NCBI GenBank assembly: GCA_027450145.1
Contig: DAIDKH010000050.1
Coordinates: 1-32,116 of the forward strand
Direction: 5' to 3'
Source: Chthonomonadaceae bacterium
GTDB lineage: Bacteria; Armatimonadota; Chthonomonadetes; Chthonomonadales; Chthonomonadaceae
Length of the DNA stretch: 32,116 nt
The notes beneath the pieces were generated by a model that was not told where the DNA came from, did no database searches, and saw nothing but the letters and a program-made list of their open reading frames with translations. Shown in pieces: positions 26,328-32,116 of this stretch. Numbering within the stretch: position 1 is the first letter of the stretch; each line of letters opens with the position of its first letter. The position numbers and the translations under genes are program-made.

Positions 26328-27395
26328 ATGCCCGCGAAGATTACGGAGACCCCGCGGCGAACACGTCGACGGACAGCGGAATTTCCTGAAGACAAGGAGA
26401 CCGCGATTGCAGTCGACGCAGAGCCTGGTTTTCAGACTGACATAAATCTGAAAGCACTGTTAGGTGGGGCAGGCGACGAAGGAAAAATAGCAGAAACGGT
26501 AGCCGTTGTTGCTGATGACGATGACCGCGAACCTGTTGTGGAGGAATTGGAGGAATCCACACAGGCTTGGTTACGACGAGCCGGTAAAATTGCACTGCTG
26601 AACCACGAGCAGGAGATAAACCTTGCACAGCGGATAGAGCGAGCCCGGCTACTAAACGACGAACTGCAGGAGCGGCAAGCAAAAGAGCAACTGGTTATGG
26701 CTAACCTGCGACTTGTTGCATCAGTGGCGCGACGGTATCTGGGTCACGGTATGCCTATTGAAGACCTCATGCAGGAAGGCACCATTGGCCTAATGCGCGC
26801 AGTAGACAGGTTCAATTACCGCAAGGGTTACCGGTTCAGCACATATGCTATATGGTGGATCCGCAGGTCAATTAGTCGCGCGATTGCCGACCAAGCCCGC
26901 CTTATACGGCTGCCGGTGCACGTTACGGATACGCTGGGGCGCATTAACAAAACCCGCGGCCAGCTACGCGAACGTCTAGGCCGTGTACCGACTCGCGCAG
27001 AACTTGCGGCTGAACTGACCATGACCGAGGACAAGCTCACAGAGTTGTTGCGTGGTGCGGTAGAGCCGTTGTCACTGGAAGCGCCCATTGGAGAGGAGGG
27101 CGAAAGCAGGCTCGCCGACCTTATCCCTGCAGCCGATACGCACAACCCAGCGCTTTCTGCTACAAAGACCGCCCTGCGAGACGAGCTTCTTGCTGCCCTG
27201 GATGAATTAACACAGCGAGAGAAGGATGTAATCCTTCTCCGTTACGGAATGGACGGCGAGGAACCACGAACCCTGGAGGAAGTAGGACGCGCACTTGATG
27301 TCACGCGTGAGCGTGTGCGCCAAATTGAATCCTCAGCTCTCGGCAAGCTTCGCAAGCCTGGGAGAACCGTTCGAATATCTGAGCTGATGGCGTAG
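26328..27395 (+). CDS. RNA polymerase sigma factor, RpoD/SigA family
   Basis: A 355-residue sigma70 factor of group 1 or 2. ATG at 26328 is chosen for the GGGAGG site just upstream; an earlier start would add 16 residues with no ribosome site. Residues 1-70 are a variable, charged extension without a region 1.1. Region 1.2 begins near 77 (TQAWLRRAGKIALLNHEQEI), region 2 covers about 118-195 with GYRFSTYAIWWIRRSISRAI, and ARLIRLPVH opens region 3. Region 4.2 is RTLEEVGRALDVTRERVRQI near 315. IRLPVH and the short N-terminus fit a primary factor of a diverged phylum or a group 2 factor; both remain possible. Confidence 0.9.
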   Translation: MPAKITETPRRTRRRTAEFPEDKETAIAVDAEPGFQTDINLKALLGGAGDEGKIAETVAVVADDDDREPVVEELEESTQAWLRRAGKIALLNHEQEINLAQRIERARLLNDELQERQAKEQLVMANLRLVASVARRYLGHGMPIEDLMQEGTIGLMRAVDRFNYRKGYRFSTYAIWWIRRSISRAIADQARLIRLPVHVTDTLGRINKTRGQLRERLGRVPTRAELAAELTMTEDKLTELLRGAVEPLSLEAPIGEEGESRLADLIPAADTHNPALSATKTALRDELLAALDELTQREKDVILLRYGMDGEEPRTLEEVGRALDVTRERVRQIESSALGKLRKPGRTVRISELMA

Positions 27396-27413
27396 TACCC
27401 AAAAATCGCCGCA

Positions 27414-27450
27414 GAAATAGAGGACCGCTCGGTAAGCGGCCCTCTATTTC
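27414..27450 (+). terminator. Terminator after the sigma factor gene
   Basis: GAAATAGAGG (27414-27423) pairs with CCTCTATTTC (27441-27450); an inner CCGCT/AGCGG stem adds five pairs around a CGGTA loop. An A-run precedes it and a T-rich arm ends it. Confidence 0.75.
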
Positions 27451-27694
27451 ATGTAATACGTTTTCCAGTTACCTCCTTTTATACACATCTGTCTCAACCA
27501 AACGACGGATTTTTGCACCTTTACTGGCACAATTCTCTGGACGGTAAACACAATTGCGGTAAACTAATACCATCGTTCGATGATATATCCATTGCTAGTT
27601 ACAGCGTACACAGAACGCATCTACCAGGTGATTCTCATAAGTGTCAGTCGCCTGCAACGCATGTTCCATACCAGGGAAGAAAGAGAATACTAGG

Positions 27695-28456
27695 TTGAAC
27701 CCATTTTTGAGCGAATTTCTCGCTGCCACCGGCTGGACAATTTATGGCAGTTTTTTCGAGTGGTACTGGCATAAGTACTGGATGCATCAGCCCCGCTTTC
27801 CAAAAGAGGCATTCCGAGGGCACACAATCGTGCACCATGGCCTCTACAAAGGCGACGACAGCTATTTCGTTCCGGAATCTGAGCATCCTGAACACATACT
27901 CTTGAAACCGTATGCGCTCCCTGCTATTGTGGCTGTACATCTGCCCATCATGTACGCGATCCAACGTTTTCTGGCGCCAAACACCATGATTGGATCTGTT
28001 GTTGCGGTCATACTCTATTTTGTGATTTATGAATACATGCACTGGAACATGCACGTACCGCGTGGACATTTTATTGAGCGGTTCAGGTTCTTCCAGTTTC
28101 TGCGAGCCCACCACAAGCTGCATCACAAATATTACCAAAAGAATTTCTGCGTGCTGTTCCCATTAGCAGACTATGTGTTTGGATCAGCGATTACCGAGGA
28201 GAGCGTTGCGCAGGAGAAGCGACGCCGCGAGGAGGCCATAGCCCGTGGTGAAAAGCCTGGCAAATTCTTAGCGGACAGTACACGTGGCTCGGTTAAATCA
28301 ACTAGCCGATCCCGTCGTGCTCATCGCACCGATCCGCAATCACGCCTGGCTCAGGAGTTTATGAAGTTCAAGCTTCGCCGCAATCGGCCGGGCAGGCGTC
28401 ATCGCAAAATCGAGGACCTATCGGATCTAGTCTCAACAAAGCACAAGAGCGAATAG
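27695..28456 (+). CDS. Fatty acid hydroxylase / sterol desaturase family membrane protein
   Basis: A 253-residue membrane di-iron oxygenase. Histidine clusters are HKYWMH (26-31), HTIVHH (43-48), HWNMH (116-120) and HHKLHH (139-144), the pattern of the family that hydroxylates or desaturates lipids, sterols and carotenoids. Hydrophobic helices lie at about 8-25, 73-92 and 98-114. The last 80 residues are strongly basic and low in complexity (many Arg, Lys, Ser), unusual for the family, and probably cytoplasmic. TTG at 27695 is preferred, after GGGAAGAAAGAG; a GTG 54 bases upstream would add 18 odd residues. It is flanked by terminators on both sides. The lipid substrate is unknown. Confidence 0.85.
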   Translation: MNPFLSEFLAATGWTIYGSFFEWYWHKYWMHQPRFPKEAFRGHTIVHHGLYKGDDSYFVPESEHPEHILLKPYALPAIVAVHLPIMYAIQRFLAPNTMIGSVVAVILYFVIYEYMHWNMHVPRGHFIERFRFFQFLRAHHKLHHKYYQKNFCVLFPLADYVFGSAITEESVAQEKRRREEAIARGEKPGKFLADSTRGSVKSTSRSRRAHRTDPQSRLAQEFMKFKLRRNRPGRRHRKIEDLSDLVSTKHKSE

Positions 28457-28486
28457 CGAAAGCACAGTATTAGCTGCCTTGAAATT

Positions 28487-28525
28487 GACGGCGGTTCCGC
28501 TTTAGGGCGGGACCGTCTATTTATT
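28487..28525. terminator. Terminator between the hydroxylase and comF genes
   Basis: GTTCCGC (28494-28500) pairs with GCGGGAC (28507-28513, one G-T pair), extended by GACG/CGTC across a 3-base bulge, followed by TATTTATT. It lies between convergent genes. Confidence 0.65.
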
Positions 28526-28536
28526 CATAAGCGCTA

Positions 28537-29328
28537 TTAAACGGCGCGCGCGGCGGTAACCACACCAATTCTTCGCGCACCACTGTTCTGAAGCACTCGA
28601 GATGCGTCGCGCATGGTGGCGCCCGTGGTAAGTACATCGTCAACCAGCAGGATGGATTGTCCCTCTACAGCTACAGGACCGATCGCTTCGAAAACACCCA
28701 CCACATTCTCTGCCCGCTCCGTTCGGCTAAGTGCGGTCTGCGTTGACGTTGCCCTAACCCTTCTCAAGACATCCGTTCGAACAGGCACACCCAATGCCGC
28801 ACCTAGCTCACGAGCAAGCAACTCCGCCTGGTTGAAGCCACGATAACGTTCTCTCGAAGGATGGAGCGGTGCAGGCACAATCATGTCGAACGGTGTGACC
28901 ACCCCATCAACATCACGCTCGAGCAGCGGGCAATCAGAATTGTCTAGCGCTTCCGCCATAAGTCCAGCAAGGGGTTTAGACAACTGCAGATATCGGCGAT
29001 ACTTAAAGGCATGTATGGCATGACGCAGGGTACCTTGGTAGAGCCCGGCAGCTGTTGACCACATAAATGCGGGGTATCGTTCCCCTGCACAGTGTACACA
29101 CGGCTCGTCATCGAGTATTGCAGGACCGCCGCAGTGTTTGCACCACGGTTTCGGGACAGGTATAACCCCTGCGCGGCATTGAGCACAGAAACATTCGCCG
29201 GGTGATGTCCACGCACGACAAACCACGCACCTCGGCGGATACAGCACGTCAAGTAATCCCCCGGCGCCGCGAACCAGGCGCAGCGTTAACAGGTGTAATT
29301 TGAACAGGGAATTTTCGTTATCGCACAT
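28537..29328 (-). CDS. ComF family protein (amidophosphoribosyltransferase-like)
   Basis: A 263-residue protein. ATG at 29328 follows GGGAG by 10 bases and is preferred over a TTG 15 codons upstream. The N-terminal part has a zinc-finger-like set of cysteines (CVVC, CFCAQC, CKHCG, CVHC) and the C-terminal part a phosphoribosyltransferase fold with PAPLHPSRERYRGFNQAELLA and the PRPP loop ILLVDDVLTTGATM. In naturally competent bacteria ComF helps take single-stranded DNA into the cytoplasm; in others its role is unclear. No other competence genes are close, although a prepilin-like protein is at 25484. Confidence 0.93.
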   Translation of the reverse strand: MCDNENSLFKLHLLTLRLVRGAGGLLDVLYPPRCVVCRAWTSPGECFCAQCRAGVIPVPKPWCKHCGGPAILDDEPCVHCAGERYPAFMWSTAAGLYQGTLRHAIHAFKYRRYLQLSKPLAGLMAEALDNSDCPLLERDVDGVVTPFDMIVPAPLHPSRERYRGFNQAELLARELGAALGVPVRTDVLRRVRATSTQTALSRTERAENVVGVFEAIGPVAVEGQSILLVDDVLTTGATMRDASRVLQNSGARRIGVVTAARAV

Positions 29329-29613
29329 CGCCTTGCTGCTCCCGTGAGGCCGACAGGAGGTAGAAGAAGCCAAGTGTCAATTAGAACAAGTCACTTTTGC
29401 ATGATGTAAGAATACCCGAGTTGTATGCCGCGCACAGAAAGCTCTTTGGGGAACCTGAGATTTCGCCTGCGGTTGGATTTGCATAGAAGTCCTTTAAAAC
29501 CGGGGAAGCTCGCCATCATAATGCGGCACCGAAGTGACGCAAGGAGATGGGGGTAGTTGCGCGCTCACGGCTGTGTTGCTACGAGTGCACCAGTTCCGAA
29601 AAATAACGAACGG

Positions 29614-30129
29614 CTAGCGCAGTAGTACTGCCACTCCCTCCAACACCTCGGGTAAATGGTAGACTGGCATGATGAGTGCTTCAGACAGGCCGATCAGACC
29701 CTTAAGAGGGATACTCACAGGTGCGAGCTGCTGGAAAGATCCATCCGTAGTGCTGAGCATTTCGAAAACGGCATCCTGCACTTCTTCGCTTAAGGAGCGC
29801 ATGCATATTTCAGGGTCTGTTGATTTAGTGAGGCCCATAGCCTGGCACCACGCCGAATTAAAACTACCTACTGCTCCTTGGCGAGTGACGGTCATCACGG
29901 GCTGATCAGTACAGGCAATAAATGCCTCGATATTGGCGGCCAGGGCTTCTATGCGCCTTCGCGCGTATTCTGCTTCAGCCCGTGCAATATTTAACATACT
30001 CGGTGCCAGTTGCACTTCGGTGTCTATCGGCGTAGTAAATACGCTCTCATTACCGGTACTATTGGTCGCTACGGGTACGTCCATAATCGGCTTCAAAGAA
30101 TGCCCCTGTTCCCGGCTGTTATGTATCAC
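29614..30129 (-). CDS. PAS-like domain protein
   Basis: A 171-residue protein of unknown function. Residues about 45-70 form an amphipathic, Ala/Glu/Arg-rich helix (IARAEAEYARRRIEALAANIEAF), followed by a PAS-like fold: FIACTDQPVMTVTRQGAVGSFNSAWCQAMGL and, later, PVSIPLKGLIGLSEALIMPVYHL. No output domain is attached, so it would sense and signal through a partner. The start is GTG at 30129 with a weak site; ATG at 30084 would be a shorter alternative. The GTG lies in a perfect inverted repeat at 30113-30134. It follows the zinc-ribbon gene by 69 bases on the same strand. Confidence 0.6.
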   Translation of the reverse strand: MIHNSREQGHSLKPIMDVPVATNSTGNESVFTTPIDTEVQLAPSMLNIARAEAEYARRRIEALAANIEAFIACTDQPVMTVTRQGAVGSFNSAWCQAMGLTKSTDPEICMRSLSEEVQDAVFEMLSTTDGSFQQLAPVSIPLKGLIGLSEALIMPVYHLPEVLEGVAVLLR

Positions 30130-30134
30130 AGCCG
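30113..30134 (-). promoter_or_regulatory. Hairpin over the PAS-like gene start
   Basis: CGGCTGT (30113-30119) and ACAGCCG (30128-30134) form a perfect 7-pair stem with an 8-base loop. It overlaps the GTG start at 30127-30129 and could hide it, or act as an operator if ATG 30084 is the true start. Confidence 0.4.
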
Positions 30135-30198
30135 ACAGAATATCCCCTATTTCTGAAATATCGGTATGACGCGAGAAAATATGCAGAATTTTCGCACA

Positions 30199-30666
30199 TT
30201 AATATGAACCTAGTCCGTTGCCTGCTGCACCATGTGGTGCCAGCTTGGCTGCCATGCCTACCATCGCCTGCAGGGTTGGAACAAAGGCTTCAAAACTAAC
30301 CCACATCAGAAGAAGGTGAAACACCATTGCGATCATACTCCAGTTCACGCAAAACTTACCGATCGCCTGTCGCTCTTGGTCATTCATCATCATAAACGCC
30401 CAGCCTACTGGCAAGCCAATGTAGGGCATGCTTAACGCAAGCCAAAGCGCTGCACGTTTAGAAAGTGCCGGGTCACCAGACCCTCCGACAGGAGTAACAA
30501 CGGCAGGCATGCGCGCAATCGGGGCATTAGGTACCTCTACCATAGATCGCAATCGGCTACCTGCTGCAGCCGTGATGGGTGCCTGACACTTCCAGCAGGT
30601 AGCAACAGTATCAAAGTTATTGGCGCCGCAGCGCGGACATACTACTCGACCAGCACTCGATGTCAT
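30199..30666 (-). CDS. Zinc-ribbon membrane protein of unknown function
   Basis: A 155-residue protein. ATG at 30666 is chosen because GAGGAAGGA lies shortly upstream. Residues 10-27 hold a zinc ribbon (CPRC then CWKC), followed by a Pro/Ala-rich linker and two hydrophobic helices (about 72-92, ALWLALSMPYIGLPVGWAFMM, and 107-128, WSMIAMVFHLLLMWV), with a Gly-rich end. Such small ribbon-plus-membrane proteins are common and mostly uncharacterised. It may be co-transcribed with the PAS-like gene that follows. Confidence 0.7.
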   Translation of the reverse strand: MTSSAGRVVCPRCGANNFDTVATCWKCQAPITAAAGSRLRSMVEVPNAPIARMPAVVTPVGGSGDPALSKRAALWLALSMPYIGLPVGWAFMMMNDQERQAIGKFCVNWSMIAMVFHLLLMWVSFEAFVPTLQAMVGMAAKLAPHGAAGNGLGSY

Positions 30667-30837
30667 CGTGCATCCTTCCTCGTGAAGCAGGGCCACGCAT
30701 TTCTATTACGCAATAATCGCAAGCAAAAGTCACAGCGGCTTTATGACAACAATTTTTACTGTTATTGCAACGTTTGCTGCTAGATTATCTTTTGTCAGCA
30801 AAATGCCACAAGCGCACCAATTGCTACTATCAATATC

Positions 30838-30867
30838 TTGACTTACTACCTGCGCGTCCGCTATCAT
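30838..30867 (+). promoter_or_regulatory. Predicted promoter of the repeat protein gene
   Basis: TTGACT (30838-30843), 18-base spacer, TATCAT (30862-30867). The start site near 30874 falls 30 bases before the ATG at 30904. It overlaps what could otherwise be read as a TTG start at 30838, arguing against that start. Confidence 0.5.
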
Positions 30868-30903
30868 TATATCAGAACGGAAAGATGGGATACCTTTTCA
30901 GAT

Positions 30904-31575
30904 ATGAATTTGACTCGCAGGTGGAGCCGAGAGACAATAATTTTTGAGATACAAAGCAAGTTTCAAGCCAAGGAGGATTTATGTTACACAGTGGTAGCAG
31001 GAACCGACGTTCCACTTCTTAGAGCGGCAATGCGGCATTTTGGGTCGTGGCGCAATGCAGTGGAAGCGGCAGGCATAAGTTACGACGATATTAGGCGGTA
31101 CAAGACCTGGACAAAAGCGCGAATTATAGAGCGCATTCAGCAATTGCACAAGGAAGAAGCGGATCTTAGCTGGCGACACGTAAGCACGCAACTCGACCCA
31201 CAATTGGCAGCAGCAGCCTGCAAGCGCAAGCATTTCGGATCTTGGCGTGCCGCGTTGGCGGCAGCAGGACTAGACTACAACTTAATTCGCAAATACCAGG
31301 ACTGGACCGATGAAATGATCACGCAGCGGGTTCTGGAGCTATACAATGAGGGCGTGAACCTTAACGCGCGTCATATAGAGGAAACCGATATCACGCTTAT
31401 CACGGCGGCTCGCAGACACTTTCAAAGCTGGGACGGCGCTGTTACGGCAGCGGGTCTGGATTACAAAGCGATCGCGCTACGCAAGCCATTTCGCCGCGTT
31501 CGCAAATCAATTGACAGCCGAATTTCAGAAGCCCATCCGGTTCCTATTGCCGCTGCCCAGTTAGATCTAACCTAA
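30904..31575 (+). CDS. Triple-repeat protein resembling homing-endonuclease-associated (HNH) repeats
   Basis: A 223-residue protein built from three repeats of about 62-65 residues. Each begins with a Trp (RWS, TWT, DWT), runs through two predicted helices, and ends in a block like RHFGSWRNAVEAAGISY, KHFGSWRAALAAAGLDY and RHFQSWDGAVTAAGLDY. This pattern resembles the homing-endonuclease-associated repeat (HNH_repeat), thought to bind DNA, but no nuclease motif is present. The tail is basic (RKPFRRVRKS). A TTG further upstream is rejected because it is the predicted promoter -35. Role unknown; a sequence-specific DNA-binding protein is the best guess. Confidence 0.7.
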   Translation: MNLTRRWSRETIIFEIQSKFQAKEDLCYTVVAGTDVPLLRAAMRHFGSWRNAVEAAGISYDDIRRYKTWTKARIIERIQQLHKEEADLSWRHVSTQLDPQLAAAACKRKHFGSWRAALAAAGLDYNLIRKYQDWTDEMITQRVLELYNEGVNLNARHIEETDITLITAARRHFQSWDGAVTAAGLDYKAIALRKPFRRVRKSIDSRISEAHPVPIAAAQLDLT

Positions 31576-31594
31576 ACATAATCAGCGAATGAAC

Positions 31595-31638
31595 AGAGAG
31601 AGCCCTGCACATTGTTGCCGTGGTGCAGGGCTCTCTCT
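31595..31638. terminator. Perfect 16-pair convergent terminator hairpin
   Basis: AGAGAGAGCCCTGCAC (31595-31610) and its exact complement (31623-31638) enclose a 12-base loop between two convergent genes. There is no T-run, but the stem is the longest perfect one in the window. Confidence 0.7.
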
Positions 31639-31658
31639 GGGCCTAAGCAGGTAGTGGT

Positions 31659-32116
31659 CTACCAGGCGTAATCTTCTGGCGAGGTTTTGAAGCCAGGGAA
31701 GATCTCATTAATCCTCTTGTTCACATCCTCCGAGAGGTTGATCTCCAGTGCACGCAACGAACCTTCCAGTTGGTCCAGCGTTCGCGGCCCAATAATTGGG
31801 GCTGTGATAACGGGATTCTGAAGCATCCATGCTAGTGCTACATCAGCAGGCTTTTCGCCCAGTTCCGCGCACAGGTTTTCCCATGCCTCCAAACGGGGCC
31901 GTTCTGCTTCTACACGGCGCTGCATGTCTTCACTAGACCGCCGCCCCTCGCTCAGCTTCTTAAGTACGCCTCCCAGTAGGCCGCCACCTAGCGGGCTCCA
32001 GGGAATGATACCAAGCCCATACTCTCGGCATGCGGGAATCATCTCGCGTTCAATATCGCGCCTCATAAGATGGTAAATCGACTGTTCGGAAACAAGGCCC
32101 AACGTACCCCGTCGCC
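31659..32116 (-). CDS. Aldo/keto reductase, C-terminal part (cut by the window edge)
   Basis: Only the last 152 residues or so are in the window; the frame runs open through the edge. Visible are GLVSEQSIYHLMRRDIE, the segment GLGIIPWSPLGGGLLGG, the cofactor-binding stretch ADVALAWMLQNPVITAPIIGPRT and LEINLSEDVNKRINEIFPG, all typical of the YajO/Gpr-like class of NADPH-dependent aldo/keto reductases. The catalytic Asp, Tyr, Lys and His lie in the missing part. Substrate unknown. Confidence 0.92.
   Translation of the reverse strand, partial: RRGTLGLVSEQSIYHLMRRDIEREMIPACREYGLGIIPWSPLGGGLLGGVLKKLSEGRRSSEDMQRRVEAERPRLEAWENLCAELGEKPADVALAWMLQNPVITAPIIGPRTLDQLEGSLRALEINLSEDVNKRINEIFPGFKTSPEDYAW

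Noticed and set aside
30904-31575. Calling the repeat protein a homing endonuclease or mobile element
   Set aside because: No HNH, LAGLIDADG or GIY-YIG nuclease motif is present, and there are no terminal repeats or target duplications around it.

Overview
The window looks like a chromosomal segment of an uncultured or little-studied bacterium, most likely of the Armatimonadota. The best clues are a prepilin-like protein with a GFTLIELL start followed by [13 protein letters not shown] and a late FMDGHAKW motif (the DUF1559 style abundant in Armatimonadota and Planctomycetota), a PEP-CTERM secreted protein, and a PhyH / GDSL / beta-helix / LacI gene mix. This placement is inference from gene style, not from a marker phylogeny. 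There are no rRNA or tRNA genes, no CRISPR array, no insertion sequence and no phage genes that I can see.

Layout. 1-1320: a secreted PEP-CTERM protein and about 500 bp of non-coding DNA with several small stem-loops. 1319-8619: nitrogen assimilation (gltB, gltD) running into tsaD through an ATGA overlap, with a good sigma70-type promoter before gltB. 8748-9251: a small four-helix membrane protein. 9331-12923 (minus strand): an iron operon in the order dtxR-like regulator, feoA, feoB, FeoB-associated Cys-rich protein; its predicted promoter holds a DtxR/IdeR-like box in the -35/-10 spacer. 13162-19467 (plus strand): a tight gene set of nucleoside hydrolase, secreted SGNH/GDSL hydrolase, family-5 solute-binding lipoprotein, PhyH-type dioxygenase and Tat-exported beta-helix protein. 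A near-perfect 16-bp palindrome of LacI-operator style lies in the spacer of its predicted promoter. 19473-19611: three consecutive stem-loops. 19638-20885: a SAM methyltransferase-like protein. 20912-22903 (minus): acs. 23363-25356: a LacI-family regulator translationally coupled to an OppF/DppF-type ABC ATPase. 25484-28456: prepilin-like protein, primary-type sigma factor, fatty acid hydroxylase family membrane protein. 28537-30666 (minus): comF, a PAS-like protein, and a zinc-ribbon membrane protein. 30904-31575: a protein of three about 63-residue repeats resembling the homing-endonuclease-associated (HNH) repeat. The window ends inside an aldo/keto reductase (minus strand).

How the parts may work together. 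The 13-19 kb operon reads like a scavenging system: exported beta-helix and esterase-like enzymes act on an external substrate, the lipoprotein binds a released ligand, and the hydrolase and dioxygenase process it inside. The LacI-ATPase pair about 4 kb downstream of the operon could supply its regulator and one transport motor, but no permease is present, so this link is a hypothesis. The dtxR-feo operon looks like a self-contained, iron-repressed ferrous iron uptake unit. The remaining genes are housekeeping and are separated by strong stem-loop terminators at each convergent junction.
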